NCBI GenBank assembly: GCA_030599055.1
Contig: JAUVOS010000015.1
Location: 1 to 18,752 of the forward strand
DNA: 18,752 nucleotides
DNA from: Lutibacter sp.
GTDB taxonomy: Bacteria; Bacteroidota; Bacteroidia; Flavobacteriales; Flavobacteriaceae
Direction of reading: 5' to 3'
Shown piece by piece: positions 8,209-16,699 of this stretch; within the stretch, counting starts at the first letter, position 1, and every line of letters starts with the position of its first letter. The notes below the pieces were generated by a model, which ran no database searches, had not been told where the DNA came from, and worked only from the letters and a program-made list of their open reading frames with translations. The position numbers and the translations under genes are program-made.

Positions 8209-8238
8209 TTGGTTGTTATTTAAAAATATGTACTTTCG
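8209..8238 (+). promoter_or_regulatory. Candidate promoter of the ketoacyl synthase gene
   Basis: TTG (8209-8211), 19 bases, then TACTTTCG (8231-8238), a one-mismatch match to TAnnTTTG, 20 bases before the ATG at 8259. The -7 box lies inside the dyad GTAC-TTTC-GTAC (8230-8241), which could bind a regulator. It supports separate transcription from porU-porV-cdd. Confidence 0.55.
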
Positions 8239-8258
8239 TACTTTTAAATCAAAAAACT

Positions 8259-9329
8259 ATGCCCATCAATACAGTAATTACAGGTACAGGAAGTTATATT
8301 CCAAACGTTGTAAAAAAGAACTCCGATTTTTTGGATAATGAATTTCTCAATGCCGATGGAACGCCGTTTGAATATGACAACGAAACAATCATTGAAAAGT
8401 TTAAAGCCATTACCGGTATTGAAGAAAGACGCTATGCAAAAGACGATATGACTTCATCTGATTTAGCTTATTTTGCTGCTGTAGCGGCAATAGAGGATGC
8501 AGGTGTTGATAAAGAAAAAATTGACTACATCATTTTGGCTCATAATTTTGGAGATGTAAGAAGCACAAGTATTCAAACTGATATTCTACCTAGTTTAGCT
8601 TCACGTGTTAAACACAGGTTAGAAATAAAAAATCCGAGTTGTGTAGCTTATGACATTTTGTTTGGTTGCCCAGGATGGATCGAAGGCGTTGTACAGGCAC
8701 ACGCATTTATTAAGGCAGGAATTGCGAAAAAAATATTAGTTATTGGTTCAGAAACCCTATCTAGAGTGGTAGATGCTCATGATAGAGATTCTATGATTTA
8801 TTCAGATGGAGCCGGAGCCACAATTATCGAGGCAAAGGAAGAAAAAATAAGAAGAGGAGTACTTAGTACGGCTTCCCGAACCGATACTTATGAAGAAGCC
8901 TATTTCCTATATTTTGATAAATCATTTGATAAAGCAGAGAATCCGGAAGTAAAATATATTAAAATGCACGGTCGAAAGATCTATGAGTATGGGTTAAATA
9001 ATGTACCAACAGCCATGAAAGAAGCCCTAGATAAGACAACAGTGGATATTCATAATCTAAAAAAAGTTTTCATTCATCAAGCAAATGAAAAAATGGATGA
9101 AGCCATTATAAAACGTTTCTTTAGACAATATAATGTTCCTGCACCAGATAAAGTAATGCCAATGAGTATCCATACTTTAGGAAACAGTTCTGTTGCTACA
9201 GTACCGACATTATATGACCTCGTTCTTAAAAATCAACTACCCGATCAAAAAGTAGCAAAAAACGATGTGATACTATTTGCTGCTGTTGGCGCCGGAATGA
9301 ATATCAATGCTATTGTCTATAAGTTATAG
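8259..9329 (+). CDS. 3-oxoacyl-ACP synthase III family protein (FabH-like)
   Basis: Thiolase-fold condensing enzyme that would join an acyl-CoA primer or acyl group to malonyl-ACP; the substrate is unknown. It is 356 residues, somewhat longer than the usual FabH of about 320. The Cys-His-Asn triad is readable: Cys137 in DILFGCPGW, His273 in VFIHQANEKM and Asn309 in HTLGNSSVA. The C-terminal VGAGMNINAIVYKL is the usual glycine-rich end. I chose ATG 8259 (MPINTVITGTGSYIP), because an upstream in-frame ATG at 8196 would place the promoter inside the gene and adds non-conserved residues. The Cys pocket FGCPGW differs from the AAACAGF of typical FabH. A specialised lipid or secondary-metabolite KAS III is therefore possible, and I do not assign fabH. 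A terminator follows 28 bases after the stop. Confidence 0.85.
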   Translation: MPINTVITGTGSYIPNVVKKNSDFLDNEFLNADGTPFEYDNETIIEKFKAITGIEERRYAKDDMTSSDLAYFAAVAAIEDAGVDKEKIDYIILAHNFGDVRSTSIQTDILPSLASRVKHRLEIKNPSCVAYDILFGCPGWIEGVVQAHAFIKAGIAKKILVIGSETLSRVVDAHDRDSMIYSDGAGATIIEAKEEKIRRGVLSTASRTDTYEEAYFLYFDKSFDKAENPEVKYIKMHGRKIYEYGLNNVPTAMKEALDKTTVDIHNLKKVFIHQANEKMDEAIIKRFFRQYNVPAPDKVMPMSIHTLGNSSVATVPTLYDLVLKNQLPDQKVAKNDVILFAAVGAGMNINAIVYKL

Positions 9330-9357
9330 TTTCCTACTATTTGAAAAAAAAATCAAT

Positions 9358-9395
9358 AAAAAAACCGATTTGATATATATCAAATCGGTTTTTTT
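9358..9395. terminator. Central perfect palindrome: KAS terminator and fold point
   Basis: Thirteen-bp stem (9361-9373 with 9380-9392, core ACCGATTTGA/TCAAATCGGT), loop TATATA, and seven T at 9389-9395 (seven A at 9358-9364 for the other strand). It is a good bidirectional Rho-independent terminator, 28 bases after the stop of the ketoacyl synthase in each arm. Its dyad is the exact centre of the window. How far the natural palindrome extends before the mirrored sequence begins cannot be told from this sequence. Confidence 0.85.
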
Positions 9396-9423
9396 ATTGA
9401 TTTTTTTTTCAAATAGTAGGAAA

Positions 9424-10494
9424 CTATAACTTATAGACAATAGCATTGATATTCATTCCGGCGCCAACAGCAGCAAATAGTATCACATCGTTTTTTGCTA
9501 CTTTTTGATCGGGTAGTTGATTTTTAAGAACGAGGTCATATAATGTCGGTACTGTAGCAACAGAACTGTTTCCTAAAGTATGGATACTCATTGGCATTAC
9601 TTTATCTGGTGCAGGAACATTATATTGTCTAAAGAAACGTTTTATAATGGCTTCATCCATTTTTTCATTTGCTTGATGAATGAAAACTTTTTTTAGATTA
9701 TGAATATCCACTGTTGTCTTATCTAGGGCTTCTTTCATGGCTGTTGGTACATTATTTAACCCATACTCATAGATCTTTCGACCGTGCATTTTAATATATT
9801 TTACTTCCGGATTCTCTGCTTTATCAAATGATTTATCAAAATATAGGAAATAGGCTTCTTCATAAGTATCGGTTCGGGAAGCCGTACTAAGTACTCCTCT
9901 TCTTATTTTTTCTTCCTTTGCCTCGATAATTGTGGCTCCGGCTCCATCTGAATAAATCATAGAATCTCTATCATGAGCATCTACCACTCTAGATAGGGTT
10001 TCTGAACCAATAACTAATATTTTTTTCGCAATTCCTGCCTTAATAAATGCGTGTGCCTGTACAACGCCTTCGATCCATCCTGGGCAACCAAACAAAATGT
10101 CATAAGCTACACAACTCGGATTTTTTATTTCTAACCTGTGTTTAACACGTGAAGCTAAACTAGGTAGAATATCAGTTTGAATACTTGTGCTTCTTACATC
10201 TCCAAAATTATGAGCCAAAATGATGTAGTCAATTTTTTCTTTATCAACACCTGCATCCTCTATTGCCGCTACAGCAGCAAAATAAGCTAAATCAGATGAA
10301 GTCATATCGTCTTTTGCATAGCGTCTTTCTTCAATACCGGTAATGGCTTTAAACTTTTCAATGATTGTTTCGTTGTCATATTCAAACGGCGTTCCATCGG
10401 CATTGAGAAATTCATTATCCAAAAAATCGGAGTTCTTTTTTACAACGTTTGGAATATAACTTCCTGTACCTGTAATTACTGTATTGATGGGCAT
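9424..10494 (-). CDS. 3-oxoacyl-ACP synthase III family protein, mirror copy
   Basis: Identical 356-residue product to the gene at 8259-9329, with triad Cys137 (FGCPGW), His273 (IHQAN) and Asn309 (LGNSS). It converges tail to tail on its twin across 94 bases that consist only of the shared terminator and flanks. Complete identity, including the 3' flank, points to the same locus read backwards rather than a paralogue. Start chosen as ATG at 10494 on the minus strand, giving MPINTVITGTG. Confidence 0.8.
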   Translation of the reverse strand: MPINTVITGTGSYIPNVVKKNSDFLDNEFLNADGTPFEYDNETIIEKFKAITGIEERRYAKDDMTSSDLAYFAAVAAIEDAGVDKEKIDYIILAHNFGDVRSTSIQTDILPSLASRVKHRLEIKNPSCVAYDILFGCPGWIEGVVQAHAFIKAGIAKKILVIGSETLSRVVDAHDRDSMIYSDGAGATIIEAKEEKIRRGVLSTASRTDTYEEAYFLYFDKSFDKAENPEVKYIKMHGRKIYEYGLNNVPTAMKEALDKTTVDIHNLKKVFIHQANEKMDEAIIKRFFRQYNVPAPDKVMPMSIHTLGNSSVATVPTLYDLVLKNQLPDQKVAKNDVILFAAVGAGMNINAIVYKL

Positions 10495-10514
10495 AGTTTT
10501 TTGATTTAAAAGTA

Positions 10515-10544
10515 CGAAAGTACATATTTTTAAATAACAACCAA
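10515..10544 (-). promoter_or_regulatory. Candidate KAS promoter, mirror copy
   Basis: Minus-strand TTG-N19-TACTTTCG, 20 bases before the ATG at 10494; mirror of 8209-8238, including the GTAC-N4-GTAC dyad over the -7 box. Confidence 0.5.
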
Positions 10545-10588
10545 GAAAATTTATCAAAATAGCAAAAACGATTGATTATAGCACGTAA

Positions 10589-10634
10589 AACCCACAGATT
10601 TTACCGAGCGTGTTTTCCGTGAAATCTGTGGGTT
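10589..10634. repeat. Hairpin after cdd, mirror copy
   Basis: Mirror of 8119-8164: a 13-bp stem AACCCACAGATTT/AAATCTGTGGGTT with a 20-base loop, between cdd and the ketoacyl synthase gene. Confidence 0.58.
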
Positions 10635-10671
10635 CTGTGTGAGTTTAAAGGGAGAATGATTATTGTTTGAG

Positions 10672-11154
10672 TTACAAAAAAGACTGATCAAATGAAAAGG
10701 GCAATAAATCTTGAAGAGAATTTGCTTTTATAACTTTTCCAATTTCACCCATAAAAAACACTTCAATAGCTTCCTTTTGCTTGATTTCGTATTCTAAAAG
10801 GCTTTGTCTGCAAGCGCCACAAGGAGCTACCGGTCGATCTATTTCTCTGTGTTTTGATTTAACTGCAATGGCAATTTTTTTAATAACGACATTTGGATAG
10901 CGTGAAGCAGCGCTCCAAACAGCAACTCGTTCGGCACACATACCAGAAGGATAAGCTGCATTTTCTTGATTGTTTCCAATTACAACTTTCCCATTTGCTA
11001 ATAACACAGCCGCACCTACCTGAAAATGAGAATAAGGTGCATACGCTTTACTGATAGCTTTTTTTGCTTGTTGCATTAAAGCATTGTTGTCGTCTTCTAA
11101 TTCTGACAAGGACTCGAATATTGTAAAGGAAGTTTGTTTATTAAATTCTTTCAA
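10672..11154 (-). CDS. cdd: Cytidine deaminase, mirror copy
   Basis: Same 160-residue zinc-dependent (deoxy)cytidine deaminase as at 7599-8081: Cys73-Ala-Glu75 and PCGAC with Cys112 and Cys115. The start is TTG at 11154 on the minus strand, two codons after an in-frame TAG. No silent differences from the left copy were seen, so it is not evidence for two deaminase genes. Confidence 0.88.
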   Translation of the reverse strand: MKEFNKQTSFTIFESLSELEDDNNALMQQAKKAISKAYAPYSHFQVGAAVLLANGKVVIGNNQENAAYPSGMCAERVAVWSAASRYPNVVIKKIAIAVKSKHREIDRPVAPCGACRQSLLEYEIKQKEAIEVFFMGEIGKVIKANSLQDLLPFSFDQSFL

Positions 11155-11170
11155 TAGCTACAATTAAAAA

Positions 11171-12289
11171 TTAATAATAATCAAAAGATTCACCTAAATT
11201 GAAACCTAATGAAAAACGTAAAGTATTTTCTAATGGATTATTGATGTCTGATGCGTTGAATAAATAAGAAAAGTCAATACTAGCTGCTCTAAATTTAAAA
11301 CCTGCTCCAACGGTAAAAAATTGACGGGCTCCTTTTATGTCGCTTTCATGAAAAAACCCTGCTCTTAATGCAAAAGCATCACTGTACATATATTCTGTAC
11401 CTGCCGCCCATGTAAATTCTTTCATTTCTTCGCTAAAACCACCTGGTGCATCACCAAAAGAGCTCATCATCCCTTCAAAAAACCCAATGGAATTATCAAC
11501 ATCACTAGGTGGAGTTGGCACTAGGAGTTTTGTAGTTTCTAGTGTTAGAGCTACCTTGTTATAATCGTCGAGAATAAAATCAAATCCGGCACCTAGTTTC
11601 ATATTGGTTGGAATAAAGTTTTCTCTACCACCAGGTACATAAGCAACTTTAGGACCAATATTTGAAATATTAAAACCACCTCGCATTATACCATTGAAAT
11701 CCCCGAAATTGGCTTCGGCAGATTCAAAATAACCTGAAACGTCCACACCAAAAGCATTTACAGTTTGAATATCAGAGTTTTGAACTCTAAGTGTAAAATC
11801 GGAACGAATATATCGTAAAGTTACTCCTAAACTAAAAGACTCACTTAGTTTTAAGGCATAGGTTCCATCGACAGCTAATTCATTTGGTTTTTCCTTGGTT
11901 AGTGGATCGCCATTATCGTCTGTTAGCTGTATTTCACCTAGTGTAAAATATTTAAAACTTGCGGCCCAAGCACTTCGCTCGTTCAATTTATTAGTAACAG
12001 CAATTCCTCCTAAGTAAACGTCATTTACTAATTGACTCATCCAAGGAGTAAAATTAACTCCAATAGAAAATTCCATATCATTAAAAGCAGCTTTAGACGG
12101 ATTATGGTGTTGTGAGTTAAAATCAGGGGAAGTTGCAACACCTATATCACCCATTCCACCAGATCTTCCATCGGGAGTGATTAATAAAAATGGGGCAGCC
12201 GTTGTAATTGCGTTTACCTCATCTTGCGCGACTATTTTTGGTGTAACCAATAATAGTGCAGTTAGTAGTACTATAATCTTATATCGCAT
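11171..12289 (-). CDS. porV: PorV (LptO), mirror copy
   Basis: Same 372-residue outer-membrane barrel as at 6464-7582, with signal peptide cleaved before QDEVNAITT and the PorV signature FLLITPDGRSGGMGD. It lies between porU and cdd with the same 74- and 16-base gaps. Identity of the gaps as well as the genes argues for one locus represented twice. Confidence 0.9.
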   Translation of the reverse strand: MRYKIIVLLTALLLVTPKIVAQDEVNAITTAAPFLLITPDGRSGGMGDIGVATSPDFNSQHHNPSKAAFNDMEFSIGVNFTPWMSQLVNDVYLGGIAVTNKLNERSAWAASFKYFTLGEIQLTDDNGDPLTKEKPNELAVDGTYALKLSESFSLGVTLRYIRSDFTLRVQNSDIQTVNAFGVDVSGYFESAEANFGDFNGIMRGGFNISNIGPKVAYVPGGRENFIPTNMKLGAGFDFILDDYNKVALTLETTKLLVPTPPSDVDNSIGFFEGMMSSFGDAPGGFSEEMKEFTWAAGTEYMYSDAFALRAGFFHESDIKGARQFFTVGAGFKFRAASIDFSYLFNASDINNPLENTLRFSLGFNLGESFDYY

Positions 12290-12363
12290 GATTTTAATGT
12301 GTTAATTTATTTAGGTTTATCAGTTCTCATTGTAAACAGACATAACGACAAATATCTATAAAA

Positions 12364-15300
12364 TTATTGAAGTATGACTAATTTTTCATATTTTTCTGCT
12401 TTTAAGTCAGATTGAGTAGCATTGACACTCAATTTATACACATAAACACCTTTCCCAATTTTTTGTCCGAAATCATCCAAACCATTCCAATGGATATCTC
12501 TTGAAAGACTTCCTGTATTTTGAACTAATTGGTTCAATGTTTTTACAAGTTTTCCGGATACAGTATAAATTTGTATTTGTACTTCAAGTGGTTCATTCGG
12601 TCTGTTGTGATTAAACCAAAATTCAGTATGGTTTATAAAAGGATTCGGATAATTTAGTACGTGTTCAAGTACCAATTCACTATCATCTAAAACCACAAAT
12701 TGTAAGCTTGCTTCTGACGGATTGTTGTAGGTGTCGTAGGCTTTTAAATGTATCGTATGTGTGCCTACTTCAAGATTTCTAAGACGGTATTCCAAATTTC
12801 CTTTTTTATAATTATTTAATTCAGTTGTGTAATAATCATTAAGGATTATGGGATTTTGTTGATCCTCATCTAAAATGGCAACAATATCATGATCTACTGT
12901 TGATAAGGATGTGTTAATGCCGTTTTCATCTTCAAAAAAGGCTAAGAAAAGTGGCGATTGATTGGTAGTTCCTCCATCTATAAACGATTTGTCATTCATA
13001 TATAGTTGGATGGTGGGACCTTGATTGTCTTCAGGTGCATTTTCATTGATTCCGCCTATTGTAACATCTAAATTGTAACCTGCTTTATCGATAGTATTAT
13101 TATCTGCATAAAAGCTTAGTTTTCCTTTTCCATAAGCAATTCTAATATCTTTTGGTGCTACAAAATCAAAAGTAAATTGCCCATTGGTTACAGTGGCACT
13201 GCCTTTAAAAATTTTGCTTTCTTGTGTGTCAAATACCATTACACCTGCAACCCCATCATTATCTAATGTCTCTTTATCAACGGGCTTATCGTAGATAGTA
13301 GTAGAGAGAATGCCGTTAAAATTTGTATCAATAGTACCATTAGTATTGGTGATAACACCATCAAAAGTTATGTGTGATAATGCCTTAATAGTATCCAATG
13401 GCTGTGTTATAGGTTTTCCGTTCATATGTGTAATCTTAATATCCGGTTTGGGAACGGCTAATTTCATAGCGGCATCACCAAATGAAAAAACAAAATAACG
13501 TTGTTTACTGTTCGTATCATTATTTTTTGAAATCCTTAAGTTTTCAGAAATGCTATTACTGATGCCGTTATATTCCAATAAATGAGGAATTAACCCCTGG
13601 TTTAAATCATTGCCTACATTAATATAGACAGCTCTTGCAGTAGCAATATGGTGTGCGCCAGCACCTTGAGGATTTCTCATCACTAACTCTCCGGCTGTAT
13701 TGGGTCTTGAGGGATTGTCAAAACGTGCAAATTCACAAGAAATGATCATAATAAGAGGGAGTGTATTAAAATTATTCCAAGATCCCACATCTTGTACGGT
13801 TAATAATTTTTCTGCTGCCAAACCATCTTCGCCTCCATGACCGAAATAATTGGCTATCAAGACTCCTTTTTCAACTGCATTTATAATGGCTTTGTTGGCT
13901 CCAGGATACTCAGCTCCACCGGAAGATATTATTTGAGGATAGGCATCTGCATAAATCTTTTTTATATTAAAAACAGGCTTGTTTAGCTTTATTTTATCTG
14001 CAAGAGCTTCTTCGCTATTTTGTAAAGAAATGTCTGAAACTCTATCCGCATCATCAGCAATCATGGCTATTTGATTGCGCCAATCACCAAGAGAAACTTC
14101 TTTGTAATAGTTAAGTATTTTTTTAACGACATCTTTTGCCTCAGAGATGGTTCTTACAGGAATTCTACTGATACCTATATCTTGTGTTTGTGTAGAATTA
14201 TTGTCTAAATCCCCTTCATCTAAATCACTTACGATTGCAAAATAATCATCGGTTACAAATGAATCCGTGACGCTATAGCTAACATATGATTGAAATGCCG
14301 GAACAATGTTTTCATTTTTTTCATAGATTTCTTTAAAATCATAAGAAGCATCGCCGAACATTGTTACGTATTGTAAATGTGGGGTAGAATTATCATACAA
14401 AAATTTAACAAAATCACGTATGGCTGTTATGTCTTTAGCACCCGAACCAAATTCATTATAAATTTGATACAGCGGTACCACTTCGACATTAAGATTGCTA
14501 TTCTCTCTGTGATACTGTGCTAAAATTTCTGCTTCACTTTTTAAAAAATCTTTAGTAATAATTACATAATCAACATCCTGTAATGCGTGTAGATTCTGAT
14601 TGCTAATATGGGGTTTACTAATAGATTGAGGTGTGTAAAAGTTTTGTTGATTTACAACGATATATTCATGCAAACTACCTCCTTGAACAGTAAATGCAAA
14701 ATCATTTCCACTACTTTGATTGCTTATTCTTTTTGGGTTAATAGGGTCAGTTACATTCCATAAGTTATAAATATTTGAAGCATTTTGTAGGTGAAAAGAA
14801 ATGGGAATAGCATTGTTAATCATCTCAAAATTTCGAAAAGAAAATTGTTTATCACCAACACTTAGATTTTTTTTTCCAATAATTTCAATATAGTCAAGAT
14901 AGGCTTTTGCAGAAGCATCGCCATTATTATTGTAGGTCAATTTAATCTCAATATTTTCATTATTAGAATTATAATCACTGACACCATCATTTTCACGAGC
15001 CCAAATATATTTGGAGGTTGCCCCGAAAACTATGTTGTAAAGACTTTGACTTCCTAAACTCACGTTCATAGTTGTACTATATCCGGATGAAGTAACTGCT
15101 CTGGTTTTTATCGTAACAGGGGAAGAGGTGTCTATGTTTTTAAAACTCATGGATATGGTTTGTTCATTTTGAATTTCAAATGCTTCTCCTAACCATTGTT
15201 GTCCCATTTGAAATAGATTTTTTCGGTCTATTTCATGCACAATATAATCGTCATAGTTGCTCAGTTCTAATTGAGGTGCTGAATTGTTAGCTTGGGCATC

Positions 15301-16167
15301 TATGATGCGTTTGCCGGATTGATTTTTAATATGAACAAAATAATAGGCTTTGTCGGTATATATATTTTTTACATGTTCTATAGATTCAATAGTTTCGGTA
15401 TGTCTCCAGCTTTCAGGACCTCTAGCATAAAAAAGTATATAGTCATTTGAGTCAAAACTTCCATCAGCTTCACCTTCAACATATATGGCATTTTCTTGTA
15501 AATCATCATATCTAAAATCGCCAATTCTATAGGGTAATAAATGTCCGCCATTACCATAAATACTCAAAAATTTTGGATTTATATTGTTGACATTTACTCC
15601 TAAATCCTTGAGAAATGAATGATCGATTTTAAAAACCCCTGTCGTGTCAACACTAAATTTATACCAATCTCCTGAGGCTAATACTGAATTTGAAGCATAG
15701 GTGCTTTTAGTTTGTGATAATTTTGTCACTAATTGATAATGTACTTCAAAAGATAGAATTTTTTTAATTTGATTGCCATTTCTAATCATTGGTGTAATGC
15801 TAATATATGCATGTGAAATGTCTCTTGTAGAGATTACTTGCATTTGTGCTTGAACCTCTGAAGGGATATTAGCATAAGAAATGTCGTACAATTCTTTTCG
15901 GGAAATTTCTTCATACACAATATTTTTTATTTCAAATTTGGATATTTTTGCATGATTTGAAACTTGCCATTTTTTACGAAATTCGGGAAGTTTGGAATTC
16001 ACATCTATAGAATTGTTTTTTACCATTGGCAGGTGCCACGTTTCATCTTGGTCAATATGAAACACCTGTTGTGGCAACCATTCTAATTCAATCTTTTCAA
16101 CTAAAAAGTCTTGAGAACTTATAAGTAAGGAATATAAGATTGCGAATAGAAAAAAAAACTTTTTCAT
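12364..16167 (-). CDS. porU: PorU sortase, mirror copy
   Basis: Same 1267-residue C25-family sortase as at 2586-6389: signal peptide MKKFFFLFAILYSLLISSQ, catalytic His777 (FGHGGE) and Cys811 (IISCEF), and a type A sorting domain from NYPNPF (about 1172) to the end. Start chosen as ATG at 16167; an in-frame ATG at 16203 would precede the signal peptide with 12 polar residues. No disruption or divergence relative to the left copy. Confidence 0.9.
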   Translation of the reverse strand: MKKFFFLFAILYSLLISSQDFLVEKIELEWLPQQVFHIDQDETWHLPMVKNNSIDVNSKLPEFRKKWQVSNHAKISKFEIKNIVYEEISRKELYDISYANIPSEVQAQMQVISTRDISHAYISITPMIRNGNQIKKILSFEVHYQLVTKLSQTKSTYASNSVLASGDWYKFSVDTTGVFKIDHSFLKDLGVNVNNINPKFLSIYGNGGHLLPYRIGDFRYDDLQENAIYVEGEADGSFDSNDYILFYARGPESWRHTETIESIEHVKNIYTDKAYYFVHIKNQSGKRIIDAQANNSAPQLELSNYDDYIVHEIDRKNLFQMGQQWLGEAFEIQNEQTISMSFKNIDTSSPVTIKTRAVTSSGYSTTMNVSLGSQSLYNIVFGATSKYIWARENDGVSDYNSNNENIEIKLTYNNNGDASAKAYLDYIEIIGKKNLSVGDKQFSFRNFEMINNAIPISFHLQNASNIYNLWNVTDPINPKRISNQSSGNDFAFTVQGGSLHEYIVVNQQNFYTPQSISKPHISNQNLHALQDVDYVIITKDFLKSEAEILAQYHRENSNLNVEVVPLYQIYNEFGSGAKDITAIRDFVKFLYDNSTPHLQYVTMFGDASYDFKEIYEKNENIVPAFQSYVSYSVTDSFVTDDYFAIVSDLDEGDLDNNSTQTQDIGISRIPVRTISEAKDVVKKILNYYKEVSLGDWRNQIAMIADDADRVSDISLQNSEEALADKIKLNKPVFNIKKIYADAYPQIISSGGAEYPGANKAIINAVEKGVLIANYFGHGGEDGLAAEKLLTVQDVGSWNNFNTLPLIMIISCEFARFDNPSRPNTAGELVMRNPQGAGAHHIATARAVYINVGNDLNQGLIPHLLEYNGISNSISENLRISKNNDTNSKQRYFVFSFGDAAMKLAVPKPDIKITHMNGKPITQPLDTIKALSHITFDGVITNTNGTIDTNFNGILSTTIYDKPVDKETLDNDGVAGVMVFDTQESKIFKGSATVTNGQFTFDFVAPKDIRIAYGKGKLSFYADNNTIDKAGYNLDVTIGGINENAPEDNQGPTIQLYMNDKSFIDGGTTNQSPLFLAFFEDENGINTSLSTVDHDIVAILDEDQQNPIILNDYYTTELNNYKKGNLEYRLRNLEVGTHTIHLKAYDTYNNPSEASLQFVVLDDSELVLEHVLNYPNPFINHTEFWFNHNRPNEPLEVQIQIYTVSGKLVKTLNQLVQNTGSLSRDIHWNGLDDFGQKIGKGVYVYKLSVNATQSDLKAEKYEKLVILQ

Positions 16168-16596
16168 ATATTTTAAATTTAAATTTTTAGTGACAACATG
16201 CATTGTCTGTCTGCCGGCAAGGTAGATTCACTATTAATTATTTCCTTATGTGTCACGGTTTTATATGCCCGTTTTATATGTTTAAAAACTCATATTTGTT
16301 TTTAAATAAATTCTTTGTTCACAAAAGAAAGTCTGTAAAAACATTAAACACAATGGTTAAAATAAAAAATTTGGTCGTAGATTTTAGTACTACTTACATC
16401 TCATAACGTTTGATTGTTCTAGATAGTATATCCTAATAAAAAAGTGTTTTTTTTAAATGATTATATTTAGAATTAACGCGATATTGCTTTACTGATAATA
16501 AGAATATATTTTGTAGCATACGAGTTGATGATTTGTGCGTTTATTTGAATTGGAAACAAAACATATTTGGAATATAATAAAATGTCTTTTTAAGCG

Positions 16597-16625
16597 TTAT
16601 TCAGTCTGAATAAGACGTAGCGCTA
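16597..16625. promoter_or_regulatory. Dyads upstream of gldJ, mirror copy
   Basis: TTATTCAG-T-CTGAATAA (16597-16613) followed by TAGCGCTA (16618-16625), 16 bases before the candidate -33 TTG of gldJ. Mirror of 2128-2156. Confidence 0.38.
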
Positions 16626-16641
16626 AAATTTTTACATTTTC

Positions 16642-16671
16642 TTGTATAAAAAGATAATTATCGTAAATTGC
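16642..16671 (+). promoter_or_regulatory. Candidate gldJ promoter, mirror copy
   Basis: TTG (16642-16644), 19 bases, TAAATTGC (16664-16671), 28 bases before the gldJ ATG at 16700. Mirror of 2082-2111. Confidence 0.52.
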
Positions 16672-16699
16672 GCAACTCAAAATACCTAATATGGTTATC

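Larger units (their letters stand above)
1..9376. repeat. Left arm of window-wide perfect inverted repeat
   Basis: This half is the reverse complement of 9377-18752. The first bases mirror the last bases, the junction is self-complementary, and the five complete proteins plus the murF fragment are identical in both arms, with coordinates summing to 18753. There is no spacer between the arms. Unselected intergenic DNA is as identical as coding DNA, which is not expected of an old duplication. I infer that this arm holds the true unique sequence and that the other arm is the same molecule read on the opposite strand. Confidence 0.97.
16168..16699. other. Divergent porU/gldJ control region, mirror copy
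   Basis: 532 AT-rich bases mirroring 2054-2585: TGCCGGCA palindrome (16212-16219), the CATATAAAAC direct repeat in reverse (16258-16280), the dyads and the gldJ promoter candidate. No gene I can support. Confidence 0.58.

Noticed and set aside
8196..8258. Upstream ATG extension of the ketoacyl synthase by 21 residues
   Set aside because: It overlaps the candidate promoter and is unlike the KAS III N-terminus, which begins with the MPINTVITGTG-type first strand.
9341..9412. Inverted repeat as transposon termini or attachment site
   Set aside because: No transposase, integrase, target duplication or tRNA is nearby, and the structure is a normal terminator at each side.
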